From NCBI GenBank assembly GCA_039090855.1, contig CM077025.1:99676489-99740488 (forward strand): 64,000 bases of DNA. Reading direction: 5' to 3'. The DNA is from Macrothele yani (taxonomy: Eukaryota > Arthropoda > Arachnida > Araneae > Macrothelidae). The notes below the pieces were generated by a model. The model was not told the DNA's origin. It worked only from the letters and a program-made list of their open reading frames with translations, and did no database searches. Below, in pieces: positions 46,201 through 56,935 of the stretch. Positions within the stretch are counted from its first letter, which is position 1. Every line of letters begins with the position of its first letter. Both the position numbers and the translations under genes were made by a program.

Positions 46201-46437
46201 GGACATACTGCCAGAAGGACAGATCATCGATGGACAGCCGAAATTTTAGATTGGATTCCAAGGGACAGGAAAAGACCCAGAAGAAGACCACATGGGAGAT
46301 GGGTGGATGAAATTCGAAAGTATGCAGGGGTGACATGGAGGAGACTGGCACAAGACAGACCGTTGTGGAGGAAACTTGGGGAGACCTTCGTCCAGCAGTG
46401 GATTGATAATGGTTGACAATGATGATGATGATGATAT
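43261..46437 (+). mobile_element. RTE-type LINE copy 4, complete and open
   Basis: Complete element of about 3.18 kb: a 5' UTR of ~195 bases starting GATGCGTAACATCACAGCC (same start as copy 2), one uninterrupted ORF, and a GAT tail (46418-46436) right after the stop. Inserted in the SLC38A11-like intron in sense orientation. Immediately upstream is a TA run; no clear target duplication is visible. Confidence 0.95.
43456..46416 (+). CDS. RTE endonuclease/reverse transcriptase polyprotein, 986 aa
   Basis: Single 986-residue frame from ATG 43456 to TGA 46414-46416. Residues about 45-285 form an apurinic-type (EEP) endonuclease that nicks target DNA: TYNGRSL (47), VGLSEVR (77, catalytic Glu), TYAPTTS (~155), MGDLNAKIG (185, Asp/Asn), and GSDHRLVRC (276, Asp-His). 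A coiled, charged linker follows (about 300-480). RT spans about 485-800: [29 protein letters not shown] (~567), [22 protein letters not shown] (632, catalytic Asp), [14 protein letters not shown], and RFADDVVIFA (731, catalytic Asp-Asp), then a thumb and a basic C-terminal domain (RKRPRRRPHGRW). All catalytic residues I can check are present. RTE elements commonly encode one protein of about 1000 residues, so the length is full. Database entries often call this family 'craniofacial development protein 2-like', a misnomer. It reverse-transcribes its own RNA at the nicked target. Confidence 0.95.
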   Translation: MTPQLKSWPSVSGSWNVPGQGSGQCDMKAEGAKNPRRTGLGCHLMLTLATYNGRSLSSDSRLLELEEELQRIKWDIVGLSEVRRKGEDLIELKSGHLFYYRGTDTGRTSGVGFIINKKLKDKVVEVESSSDRAARLVIQLSRRYQAQIIQTYAPTTSHPEEEIEEFYEEICHLNNKGKQHLKIIMGDLNAKIGQRQQNETSVGKFGHGNRNQRGNTLVEFAEAEGFFILNSFFKKKPHRKWTWRHPNGTTSEIDFIMCNKKFVIEDCSVLNKFNTGSDHRLVRCKMHLNTKLERGKLIRQTKSIDITNLKKHHNTFKLELKNRFSALEGLTSEEVDISEVNRKVTKALMETATKLAGSKNKLHVNKLSRKTKMLMQERREMRTTKEDVTSKVEYIELCKTVRKSITEDVRKFNCEIVRKAIENNQSLKIAKGHLSKGRKQIMALRKEDGSVTRNRGEILTRVKDFYSKLYERDDTCTPDIMKDTSTRVPPVLPAEVAHAIKNMKRRKAPGEDGITVDIIQEASGEIETVLAQIFTRCLNEGKIPEDWNNAIMILLHKKSDIEDLGNYRPISLLSVVYKIFTKVLSHRLKVTLDMAQPREQAGFRSGYSTIDHIHVLRELTERAREYELPLCMAFIDYEKAFDSVKPSAVTMALKTCGIEVAYINIINNIYENASAKIRLFENTTHIKIGKGVRQGDTISPKLFNATLEGVFLSLSWENKGIKINGDYLTHLRFADDVVIFATSPSELQSMIQELADKSKEVGLKMNFQKTKVMFNAFTRNEDLSIDGEKLEITDTYVYLGQQISSEGHIDEEINRRTKLAWRAFGRNSIIFKSNMPLCLKRKVFDQCILPVLTYGAETWTLTKRDIQRLQTTQRSMERCILGVTRRDKKRNSWIRKMTRVEDIVIRVKSLKWQWAGHTARRTDHRWTAEILDWIPRDRKRPRRRPHGRWVDEIRKYAGVTWRRLAQDRPLWRKLGETFVQQWIDNG

Positions 46438-46922
46438 GCCATTTCTGTTCCCATAACATTTGTGGATGCTCTTCATGCATCCAATTTCTGACTTTTCCTG
46501 TAGTATTTATCTTTCCTATCCTCCTGATGGCTGTTTTTTATATATAACTGCTTTCCATATTAATTGAGATAGAAAATTATTTTAATTCCTGCTTTAATTC
46601 ATATTATAATTTTTATTTTCCTGTGACACCTAAACAACCAAATGTAGGTTCTTATGTCCAGATATTTAGCTAGATTAATGCTTCTAATTTTAGTTTTATT
46701 TAGGCTTTTCCTTGTTTTTCATTTGGTTTTGTATCAAATCAAATGTTATTTATACTTAAAATTTGCTTTTTATTTGCTTCAGCAGTATTCATTTATTATA
46801 AAGAAACTGTGATATAATTTTCATCTGAAGCTATTACAACAGATGATGAATTTTGCACTTACTGAAAATATGCTGATGTTACATAATAATTAATAGCAAA
46901 AAAAGTGGCTATATAAAATCCA

Positions 46923-47033
46923 TCACAGTGAATGAAAACAATGGCAAATGTTAGAATCAGTCACAGTGAATGAAAACAATGGCAAATGTTAGAATCAGTC
47001 ACAGTGAATGAAAACAACAACAACAACAACAAA
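46923..47033. repeat. 38-base tandem repeat plus CAA run
   Basis: Two and a half copies of a ~38-base unit beginning CACAGTGAATGAAAACAATG and ending TAGAATCAGT, running into AAC/CAA triplets. Intronic. Confidence 0.9.
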
Positions 47034-47296
47034 CAAAAACAAAAAACATTAGTTACTGATAAGCATTTAAACAGTTTTTTTGGGTTTTTTTTTTTTTTTT
47101 TGAATTTGTGCTTGAAACTTTTTTTTTTTAACTTAAAATCCTTTAAGTATTGTATTGTTTAGAAAAATCATTTGCTCATTGCTTTGTTTAATATTGCATT
47201 TCATTTTGAAAACCCATTTTTGCATTTATGCAGTTGTGCTTTGATTTTCATTATCAGTTGCTATGATGCTGATAAACCATATTTGATTCCTTTTAG

Positions 47297-47372
47297 GATT
47301 TGGTCCACTCCGCTTTTGGGAGACCTGGGTACTACTTTTTATCAATTATTCAATTCGTGTATCCATTAATAG
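47297..47372 (+). CDS. SLC38A11: SLC38A11-like transporter, exon c (TM3)
   Basis: 76-base exon between TTTTAG and GTAAGG. It encodes DLVHSAFGRPGYYFLSIIQF followed by VYPLI and one base of the next codon (phase 1). This matches the segment after TYQ in SLC38A11 (a short loop with FG-PGY, then transmembrane segment 3 with a QF-YP motif). The frame continues correctly from the previous phase-0 exon. The next exon should begin with residues like A-(M/I)-SYN; I did not find it in the remaining 16.6 kb, so it is probably beyond the window or I missed it. Confidence 0.88.
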
Positions 47373-47974
47373 GTAAGGAACAGTTTTTGTGGTAAGAAAA
47401 TATAAGAAATTTTGCTCTTTTTATAGTTAGATGATGTACCAATGTTTTTCATATTTTGTAACTGTAATTAAATGAGAAATTATAGATAAAACTTTATCAG
47501 TGAGTAGAGTTATGTATCCCATTTCCATTTTCTTGGTACCTAGTGCTCGAATGAAAAAAAGCTTTTAGAATTTAGAGATGTATGTCTTGAAATTCAGTAC
47601 TAGAACCTCAAGAACATTTCCATCTGTTGTCATTTGTAGAAAATGTTTAATTATGGTGTCTGCAGATATTTTGATTGAGGATATTGAAATCTTTTCTCTT
47701 TGATACCCCCCTCCCCCAACAAAGACAAAAATTTTGGGATTTCATTTCTTCTGATGATCTGCCATACTATGTTGAAATCATGTTAAACTATTTCCCTATC
47801 CATAAGTGGTTCTTACATGATAATTCTTAACATGCCACTGTCATACTGTACTCTAAATACAATGTAAACTAAATGGACTGTTTAAAATAAGTGCCCACAA
47901 AAAATATTGGAGGATATATATACAGTGTATATGTTAAATAAACAAATTGGCAAGTGAAATAATAGTTCCACTTC
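47373..47974 (+). other. Intron start, no feature
   Basis: AT-rich sequence after the last visible exon's donor site. Nothing recognised. Confidence 0.5.
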
Positions 47975-48160
47975 AACTGCCTAGTTGTCTGAGGTGCTGG
48001 CTTGAGATCAGTCGTTTGAGATGGGCCTGGGTTTGCATCTTGTCAAATGGCATTAACTCTGTGCCTTTCCTGAAACCAGTTGTCCTAAAAATGGGATGGT
48101 GACTGCTTATCATCCTTAGAGTTGCTTTTGGTGGCCATTAAATGCCAAAACAAACAAAGA
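47975..48160 (+). mobile_element. tRNA-derived SINE, degenerate
   Basis: Matches the 35.2-kb SINE: a head with GAGATGGGCCTGGGTTTGCA (B box decayed), CCTTTCCTGAAACCAGTTGT, GTGACTGCTTAT and GAGTTGCTTTTGGTGGCCAT, ending in CAAAACAAACAAAG. Confidence 0.75.
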
Positions 48161-49259
48161 AGTGAAGTAGTGAGGGGGCAGAGTGGGCTACAAATTTGAC
48201 TAAGATGAGTACTGAAATCAGACCATGAAGCTGAATAAAATGTTTTATATTTATTATCAGGGCTTGAAAAATATCTGAAAAGTTACATGCCCAGCTGGGC
48301 ACATTCAGAAATTATTTACCTGCCTAAGTAGTAAAAGCTGGATGCCCAGGAAAATCTATCTTTTAAGATAATAAATCAGAATCCTCTTTTTTTTTTTATT
48401 TAAAAATATTTGTTTACATGTTTTGCATTTTTGGCATTTCCATTTTATTATGGGTCTGTATAGAAAATTTTCATACACAAAAGCATGTATCTCAAGTTTT
48501 AAGATGATGATGTTGAAATTTATATGAAATGGTAGGATGATTAAATTGGTATTTGAGAAATTTAGTGATTCTTCCATGTTTCTTTCGTTAAAGTTTTCGC
48601 CTTTTGTCACTAAACACTAAAGGTAAGTTCCATCAGAGGTATGCATTACGTCACTGGCTATAAACAGCATTTGTTGCAAAACTACATATCGTTCCAATTT
48701 CTGGACCTAGATCATAATATAATTAAAGAAGTGATATTTTTCAGTCTTTGGCACTTAGTAACAATAATTCAACTTCCGGTGATTAGCAGTGAAATGAAAC
48801 ACAGCATGCGATGACTTTTTTTTTTTTTTTCTTATAGTAGGGAATTCTTTTCTAAACGTTTTTATTTTTAAATTTAGTTGCCTGGACCAAACAGCTAGAT
48901 CTTTTATTTATTTTTCCCAGGTGTGTGGGGCATGTTATTTTTCAAACCCTGATTATGAACCTCCAAACGTAAGTAAAATGTTCAGGATCCATAAATTATT
49001 TTTCAGTTAATCTGAATGAATAATTTAAAGTTTATTTACACCAATATCAGCGAAACCTTTTGCCAGTGCTGAATGCATCTGTCCTGTAATGTTGATTAAA
49101 TATAGCATGAAACCTCTGGTTTAAATGAACACAAAGCACATCAGAATTGTAATAGAAAGAAAGATAGAAATCCACATAAAGAGATGACACTAAAGAGATT
49201 TATGGAATAGTATCCCTAGTATAACATTGGAAATGAACTGTGTGCTTTAAGTTACGTAA
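48161..49259. other. No gene recognised
   Basis: AT-rich; no recognised gene or repeat family. Confidence 0.5.
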
Positions 49260-52200
49260 ATAAAGTCGTTAAATGGGACATTTTGGTAGCTTCTTCAGCC
49301 TTAAGAAGTATTGGAACAACATGCAGTAGTAACATGTGTTGATCCAAATGTTGTCAGATTTGAGAATTGATTTCCAGTTAATAGGAATATGACATGGTGA
49401 ATCCGTGTAACAAATGTTGTGAGAAAGATAAATTTTGAAACTTTGACAATACCTGAGAGATTTCTGATTAATGAAAAGTGGAAGATGTTTGGTGTTTCCT
49501 CGATCAGGTGCGGCAGCTGTGTCACTGATATTTAATGATGATTATGAAGTACTTAGATTCTGCATCTTTGTATGAGAAATATAATCAGCAGTACATTGAA
49601 TAATGTCACAATAGATATTTCCAATATGAAAAGCTACATCTGAGGAGGTGTTGACAGCAATATCATAAACTGTGGTGAATCAATGGGTTTAATTGAATCT
49701 CTTTCTTTTAGAATTAGTTCAAGAAGCTGTGGGAAAAGTTTAGCATCCAACTTATAACCATAGGATTTAAATACTGAGCATAATTTATAGAAAACAAATT
49801 GTTGTAAGGTATAGAACCTACAAAGTAATGGTGGTTAGGAAGTTTTAAGAGTAAACAGGTGTCCTTTTCTCGTGATTCATATTTATGAATTGGACTGTGT
49901 TATGGAAGGAGGAAAATTATTTTCCCTTCCAATACTTATAATGTTATTATATTCTTCCTGTAATGAAGGACTATTATAAACACAAAATTAGCTTTGTGTA
50001 AGTAAGATTTGAAAGCAGCTGACTTAAACAGAAGGTTGCTCAGGATCTATGGTAACGATCTACCGATAACAGGGAGAATCAAAAGACCCTTTCTCTAATA
50101 TTAGTGGTATTCAATCTGATGGCCCTTCATTGTTTTTATCACTCTACAATGCAATTTCGGCTGTAGAAGGCCATTTAAAAATTTAGTCATGCTGATATTT
50201 TCTTACTGCTCCTTGCAAGCTTTACAAAAGTCATCTCTTGTGCATGGTCGTTTGCCCTGAAGAGCACATTTCAATAACCCAAAGGTGCAGAAATGAAATC
50301 CATCAGAGAAGTGTCTGAAGATTTGACAGGATTTGCACTGGAATGTCACTTATTGTCACTGGAATTGTCAGTGATTGTCATAAATTTACCACTGTAGGGG
50401 ATTGCCTGCCATTTTCTAGTCCATCTGGTGTGAGATTGTGGGTCAATTTTGATGTGTGACTTGACACTTTATCTTGGTGGATGCATACCAGAGTTTTGTC
50501 ACTACCATACAGTTTTGGCACCACTTTCTGCTCATAAATTAGTGTCAGAATATCTGTCTGATTGTATTCTGAGTTAACTTTGGCATTTTAGTCTCACTGC
50601 AGTTCTGCAGCTTGCCCCTGTATGAGAATCCAACGACAATCATAAAGCCTTGCAAGAAAATTTCATTGCACTCTTAATATCATTTTGGAAGGGTCTTAGC
50701 ACAAAGTATGTTGCATTCTGATATGTAAATCTAGGCTTCATTTGAGATGAGTACATTGTGTTCCACCTTTTGCCAACCAGGTGTTCTTCGTAGAGCTTTC
50801 TGCATGAGGACCTTCTCTCCAAAACATGTCTTGGGGTAAGCTTATGTACTCAGTTCTTGTGACATTTCTGTAGATTTAAATCTTGTTGGAGTTCATTGTT
50901 AATGGTTTCTACAGGCACATCCATCTTTGCTGCATTGATGCATTGTGTCACTGGGTTTGGTTCTGACACAAGTGTCATCACTTTTCAGATGATAGTTGCA
51001 GAACATCTTGTCTTGTGCATTTGATTTAGCTGTTTTGTACCAACTGGAAGGTTTCCATTGTGAGAAATACCTTTGCTATATAATTATGAAAAAGAATGCA
51101 TATCTTTCTTTGAAATGCTGAATCCATGAGCCTTGCACGCTTCTGTTGTTTGCAAATAATAATTTCCCATTGGACTGGGCTGTGATGTGCCCTTTCCAGA
51201 AGCCAGATATTTTTGGAGGCATAGTCTGTGTCTGCCTATAATGATTTGTGGCATTCCACACTAAAAAATAACCTTGATGTGAGTATGGGCATGTAGCTTG
51301 ATTTGCATATTGTTTGTGATATTCGTACTCATGTAAATCATTACTATAGATTCCGAACAACCTTCTATATGTGTCAGAGGTATGGGAATGATAAGGAATA
51401 ATGTTAGAACTGGTAATTGGTTACCTCTATAAACAGAGAGGGAAAGAGAGTAGTCAGAATTTATGCTGATGATTTACATCTAGGGAATTTATATTATTAT
51501 TTTCTTGTTCATTAGGAGAGAATTTAAATTAGGGAAAATTTGAAAGTGATAGTTGATGTGAGTGCCAATAAAGAGTTTTTCTGGTGCGGCCAAATAATGG
51601 AAATGTCACCCAAGTACCTTAACCACAATGGTAGGTTTTAAATGAGAAGGATCAATAAATATATATATATATTTTTAATTCTGCCTTTATATCTCTGCAA
51701 GCATGGGGGAAAGTGGTAAGCCTATATGTACACCATGTTTTTGTATTTAGAAAAGACAATTGTAAACAAAGCAATCATAATTTTGAATGGTTTCAAAACT
51801 CTCATATAAGACCAATTCTACCTTGGAGTCCATGATGTTCCGTGAGTTTCTTGATCAGGAGCACGTGAGCATCAAAGAATGGCATTGTAGGAATTAAAGA
51901 TTCTGTGTCCAAGGTGTACTTCATGTCTTAGGCATCAATGAATAATGGTATTCTTTGAATGAAGACTTGGCAGACTAAACAGTATATGGATGGGGTTCTT
52001 TTGTGTGTGAGAGAAAACTACAATTCTTATTCAGTTTCTTTTCTGGGTTAAGGGAGGGAGGGCAGATGTTTTCAATAATTGGTCTGATAGGATGGCCTTC
52101 TTTATGTAATTTTATCAGAGTGGAAGGCCTTAGAGTGTGATAGTATGCAGGAGTAGAATGTTCTATAAGAAAATTCACAAAGTAGTGACAACCTATTAAC

Positions 52201-52270
52201 AGCTTTACGTATAGCTCATACTTTCTGAAAATGAGCTTCCCTAGTTCATTAATCAAAAACCTAATTGAAA
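49260..52270 (-). pseudogene. Penelope-like element remnant, split by a mariner-type insertion
   Basis: Read from right to left on the minus strand: the fingers block IKLHKEGHPIRPI (about 52080-52120), a motif A remnant (LDTESLIP, about 51900), motif B GLPLSPMLAEIY (about 51690-51725), motif C RYLGDISIIW (about 51590-51625), and then a stretch like SNIIPYHS and TYRRLFGIYSNDLHEYEYHK (51290-51400). After the insertion it resumes with FKSAAFKSYLHKANFV (about 49975-50025) and FVGSIPYN (about 49815), the linker before GIY-YIG. The GIY-YIG part itself is very decayed. The linker resembles that of the PLE at 62-63.5 kb (LAALKSYIHRA, FCGSVPYHP), so it is likely an old relative. Many stops. Confidence 0.7.
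50130..51270 (-). pseudogene. Mariner-superfamily transposase remnant inside the PLE
   Basis: Minus-strand pieces match a transposase of the Tc1/mariner superfamily: an N-terminal PPKISGFWKGHITAQSNGK-like start (about 51150-51215, helix-turn-helix region), TPRHVLERRSSCRKLYEEHL then VGKRWNTMYSSQMKPRF (50640-50830, where the first catalytic Asp is lost), LYGSDKTLVCIHQDKVSSHTSK (50450-50520, second Asp within HQDK), and DIPVQILSDFTDF (third region, decayed). Stops and shifts throughout. It interrupts the PLE frame. Terminal repeats could not be fixed by eye, so the borders are approximate. Confidence 0.6.
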
Positions 52271-52868
52271 GTTTATATGGGATTTTACTGAGATAATGTT
52301 CTTAAAACAAATTTGCAAATTTTCAGAAAAAAACTCTTCTCTTTCTTCACACTGTTATTTGTTGTCACTCTTTTTACTCTGCTTAACTGCAATAATAGTG
52401 CAGTCAAGTGGAGTAAAATGTTTGTCACTCTATATACCCCATTGCTATCATGTTTAAGCAAAGTAAAAAGAGTGACAAGAAGAAGGAGAAGATAAACAGT
52501 GTGGAAGAAACATTCTTCACACAATACATGGAAATACATCTGAATTATTGACACAGCAACCAGACATCTCTGAGTTGCATATATTTTACTGTTTCTCATG
52601 TAACATTAATCACATCAAAAAACTTGAAAATTACAATTCCCTGGAGTGAGAATCTATGATAGCAATTTTCTGAGGCCCACATACATCATCACTGTGGAGC
52701 GGGAATATATGATTCTGCTCCAGGGTGATTTAATTTTTAAGTTTTCTGATGTCATTAATGTTACGTGAGAAACAGTAAAATGCATGTAACTCTAACAATT
52801 AAGAAGGAGAAGAGTTTTCTCCTGGATTCACAAATTTGTTTTAATAATATCCTAGTAAAATCCCATAC
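52270..52868. repeat. Nested inverted repeats of PLE family-B ends (P6)
   Basis: 52270-52340 is the reverse complement of about 52800-52868, and 52573-52648 of about 52716-52797 (blocks TTTACTGTTTCTCA and its complement; CATTAAT). Inside the left half is a second palindrome (52361-52390 against 52450-52478, GTCACTCTTTTTACTCTGCT type). End blocks match P4 and P7. No coding sequence. Confidence 0.65.
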
Positions 52869-54432
52869 ATTTTTTCAGTTGAGCTTTACATAATTTTTCA
52901 GTGGTTTCTGTTTCAGCGTAGTGCATTTGATGCACAACTTGATTTTCCAGGAATTCAGTAATTTTTTTATTTTATGATCTGAAGATGATTTAGGTAAAAA
53001 AAAAAAAATGTGCACCTGACTTTGCTTTACAAATAGCTAAATCGTGTGAATATGTAAAATTCTTGAATTCTCACAGAAAAGCTGAAGAATACCCAATCTT
53101 GGGTTTGTGTGCCTCAGAAAATTGCTAGCACTGATTTCTCGCTAATGAATTACTTATGAGCTGCTGGTGTGTTTTGGACCAGTGCTTCAACTAAGGAGAT
53201 CATGTTCAGTAAGCCAGGATTTCCTGGAGGAGAAAATTTTGGTCCTTTGGAGAGAAGTGGATGTCACATTTTTCTGTCATTTAGAAATACCTCCTACTGT
53301 TTGGCAACAACCATACTGAAATTCCAAATCTAGCAGCAAGTCTCACTCTGAATTGAAAGTTTTTTCTGTGTTTTTTCATTTTTTTTAACATAACTAGCAT
53401 GCATATCCAACTACATTCACCTAAAATGAGATGGTTTTTTGATATAAAATTGTCTGTTAGGGGTACTAGAAGGCATTTGTCAGAGGCAGGAAAACTTGCG
53501 TTATAGCCAGAATAGAGTTTTGTGGATAATCAGCATTATTGTTTGTTTTATTTTTAATTTTCTGTTTATGTAGTCTGTCTTGTAGCTGAGCCTCACTAAC
53601 CTGAATATTCAGTGTTGGATACATAGGTGGGATATAATAGTTAATGAATACTAAAATAATGCCAGTATTATTTATACCTGTATGTAGTTACCTAGATTGT
53701 TCCACTATTATGTACATAGATGGCGAACTAGCAACATAATTCTAAAATTATGATGCTGTTTCAGCAACTATGTAAATCCAGATAGGTGCTGAAATGTTGT
53801 TATTACTAATAATGTACTATTTCAGTCTCATTTCACAGTAAATTCATATAATTTCTTATAGTTATTACGTAATATTTATGTTATTTCAATACCAGTACAA
53901 GTAACTGTGCTATTGTTTTTATTTATTTTATTCTGATATTTTTGTGGTTCATGGGTTTTGAGGACAGTTTAATGTCACAACCTGTAGGAAGGTTTTATAT
54001 TGCCATAAAAAAACCTGAGCACAAATAGCAACCATTGTAAAGACATAATAAGGTAAAATCATTAAAAAAAAAAATTTGAGAATAGCTTTGGCATTACTAA
54101 TGAAAAAAAAATAGAAAGTATGGAGACTAGTAAATCAATTAATATAATGTGTTTTAAAAGCAAAGAAGCTGTCAGTCGGTTTCAGTTTTCAGGTATTTCT
54201 TTGCTCAGATTGCTAAGACAGTAATACATCTGTCTTTCTAGCAAACAATTAATATCCAAATGTAAGAAATGAACCTTGCTATTCTTTCAAGAAATGTTAA
54301 CTACTTTCTTCTTTTTTCATTCATTTTTAAATATTTTTTCTGTGATATTCTTATTTTTGGCAGTAATATCTTAATTAAAACATGGTATTAATTTACTAAT
54401 TTAGTAAATAATGCTCATTTTGAAAACTGGCT
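52869..54432. other. No gene recognised
   Basis: AT-rich sequence without a recognisable gene or repeat family. Short A-runs only. Confidence 0.5.
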
Positions 54433-55256
54433 TCTTAGTTTATTAAATTAAACATTAATTAAAATTCTATTATTGTTTTTTTCTAGGAATTTCTTTATTT
54501 TAATTTGCGAATCAGCAAAAGCTCGTCTTCATCAGGCAGTCACTTGTCACTCATTTTACACCATCACTATTGCAATTATGGTTAACCTTGATGGTTATGC
54601 TTATATTTCACCAAATCTTGCCAGATGTTAGGCAGTGACAAACCTCTGTAGTCATTGATGATATAATTCTGATTCTTCTCAATTTCTATTCCTTCTTTTA
54701 ATTTTCTTTTTAGAAAGTTTCTTTGAAAACTGATTACTTCAAGGGAATTCTAGTCCATGTTGTGACCATTTCCTCTAACATGCCTATCTAAACCTTTATT
54801 GTTGGAGCAATTCTTTATAGCTGCTTTATGTTCTGCTATTCGAGTTTCTCAGACAGGTTGCAGCGTAGAAAGTCAAATGTCTCAGTTTCTCAGACAGGTC
54901 GCAAATTAGAGACTCATATAGCAGCTATAAAGAATTGCTCTAACAAGACAGGTTTAGATAGGTATATTAGAGAAACTGGTCACAACATGGACTGGAATTC
55001 CCTTAAAGGGATCACTTTTTAAAGAAGCAACTTTCTAAAAAGAAAATTAGAAGAAGGAATAGAAATTGAGAAGAATCAAAACTTCATCATCAATGACTAC
55101 AGAGGTTTGTTCATCTGGTAAGATTTAGTGAAAAATAACCATAATCACAATAGTCATAGTGAAAAAACGAGTGACAACAAGTGACTACCTAATGAAGGAG
55201 AAGAGTTTTCTCCAAAAATTTGTGAATTAAATAATTAAGTGTTTAATTTACTAAAA
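54433..55256. repeat. PLE-derived palindrome (P7)
   Basis: Arms 54433-54835 and 54905-55256 are reverse complements with moderate divergence. The ~70-base loop contains a direct repeat (AGTTTCTCAGACAGGT at about 54843 and 54888). Plus-strand bases 54870-55020 translate to VSQTGRKLETHIAAIKNC and RYIRETGHNMDWNSLKG, the middle of a GIY-YIG domain, showing the source is a Penelope-like element. The outer ends match P4 and P6. Confidence 0.85.
54828..55022 (+). pseudogene. PLE GIY-YIG fragment inside P7
   Basis: 64-codon frame with QTGRKLETHIAAIKNCSNKT followed by GLDRYIRETGHNMDWNSLKG, corresponding to the helix carrying the catalytic Arg and the TGH-DW segment of GIY-YIG domains fused to Penelope-like RTs. 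The start (GIY...YIG) is replaced by the duplicated loop sequence. Non-functional fragment. Confidence 0.7.
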
Positions 55257-55394
55257 CATACTGAAACAGAACATCTGAAAATAAAGAAATAAAACTGTGT
55301 GCATATTTTTGGATTAGGATTATTGTTCTGTGGATTTAGTACAATGGAGAACATTTTGTTAAGGAGAAACCATAGTTATGTTTTTTTAGCGAAC

Positions 55395-55730
55395 AACTGT
55401 TAATTCTGAATGCAAGATCAATCTAAATGGCACAGAGATTGGCCAGGTGAATGAATTTGCATATTTAGGAAGCATGTTTGACAGAGAAAACTGGTTAGAT
55501 GGTGGAATTAGTCAGCAAGTTAACTTATCTTGAAAGTTATAGCTACCTTAGGAGGATTTCATAAGACTGATAGATTCTCAAAAAGGTCCTGAATGGCTGT
55601 GTATGAAAGTTTAATTGTTCCTACTCTGATGTATGGCAGCAAAACCTGGGTACTACAGAAGAGTTGTTTGTGTGTTGAGGAGATGCATTACTTATGGTGG
55701 GTAGAGTGCAGGGTTGGACTGGATATGACT
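55395..55730 (+). pseudogene. LINE family 2, short fragment
   Basis: Translates in shifted frames to NSECKINLNGTEIGQVNEFA, YLGSMFDRENWLDGGISQQV and MAVYESLIVPTLMYGSKTWV, matching the C-terminal part of the 15.3-kb LINE (16490-16740). The end after 55690 is lost. Confidence 0.85.
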
Positions 55731-55779
55731 AATCGGCCCGCGCGATCCAATCCAGATCGGCCCATACACACCCACACAC

Positions 55780-55865
55780 ATATATTATTAATTATATTAA
55801 TATAGACACTAAATATATTATTAATTTAAATATATTATTAATTTAAATATATTATCACGTATTGT
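55780..55865. repeat. AT-rich short tandem repeat
   Basis: Repeated ATATATTATTAATTTAA-like units, about three copies. Confidence 0.8.
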
Positions 55866-56639
55866 TAATTATGTTAATATAGGACAAAAATAAGCATCTA
55901 AAGCTTGCGAGAAAAGTAAATAAATTCAAATTTAGAATGTCGGACCCATGTGAATATCATCTGTGTGACCAACTCTAAATCTGCCGTTTCTTCATCAGTT
56001 ACATGTACTTACCACATGTAAACTTGATCACCGTTGCATATCATAATTTCAAACAACATACTCTCCCCCTCATCCCTCCCTAAAAAAGTTAGTTAATTGG
56101 TATTTTCTCTCATCCATAAGTCACCATTTCTTTAACGAATGCGTTTACGTTTTTAGCTTCCGAATATGATAAGCACACTGTGCAGAAAAAAGACTTATTT
56201 TGCATATTATAAGTCAGCCACTGTCTCTTTGTACCATCTTTTTTTTTTATGAAATGTTAACCTTGGTCTCAAAAAAAAAAAAAAAGCTGATCAACTCATT
56301 CAAGCACCGCCTTGAGAATAAGTTGTCCTTGTCGAGGGTTTTTCCGCTAGTTCTTTGCGTACAAATAATTTTAGATCCACTTAAAGAACTGAGATCACTC
56401 GAAAACGAAGTACTTGACAAAATTGGAATTTAATTCAGCATGCTTCAAATAGTTTTGGTTGTTGTCAATGATTTCGGTTTGCTCTACGAAATCAGTCTGC
56501 GCTAAATTCAACGGAGCAAGATTTCCCACCTCTTCAGGGCTGTCCTTTTAATGTATGTGCAGGAAGATTCAGCGTGCTCTAGGGCTTCGGGTGCTGTTTC
56601 TGTTTGCCCAACTGAAACAGTTAAGCTTCCCGTGTTTGA
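55866..56639. other. No gene recognised
   Basis: Contains a 77-codon frame (56200-56433) without known similarity. Possibly the inner part of the PLE fragment that follows, but I cannot show it. Confidence 0.4.
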
Positions 56640-56815
56640 CTCAGTCTGTAGATATGTAACCAATTCCTTTGGTTTTGTGTTAGTTTACAGGAAGTCACTT
56701 ACTTTTTTTGCCAACCTTCTTTGAAAAAGCCATCTGGTTAATGTGTGAAAGCTTGGAAAACTGATTTTTGTTCTATGCCAATAAATTCGGATTACTAGTA
56801 TAATTATACTACGTA
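56640..56815 (+). mobile_element. Penelope-like 3' UTR fragment
   Basis: Bases 56723-56758 match 27171-27206 in the 3' UTR of the 24.7-kb PLE almost completely (GAAAAAGCCATCTGGTT, GAAAGCTTGG), and the following TATAATTATACTA resembles the 27.25-kb end. No coding sequence attached. Confidence 0.55.
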
Positions 56816-56935
56816 TTTTTTAGCATGAGTTTCTTTTTCTTTTTCCTTTGTTTCTCTGCACCACCCTTTTTTCATTTGCAGTTTTCCATTTTTAGCACAT
56901 CTTTTGTAAAAAAAGATCGTGCTTCTGTTATCGGT

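Larger units (their letters stand above)
38078..47296 (+). other. SLC38A11-like gene, intron with two RTE copies
   Basis: 9219-base intron, GTGATG...TTTTAG. It holds an antisense RTE fragment, a full sense-strand RTE and a short tandem repeat. 38078-40199 and 42417-43260 are AT-rich with no gene or repeat I recognise beyond a TA run at 43228-43246. Confidence 0.75.

Noticed and set aside
51457..51480. Plus-strand RIYADDLHL, resembling an RT active site
   Set aside because: No other RT motif is in that frame, and the same bases read on the minus strand fit the PLE segment after motif C. Treated as coincidence.
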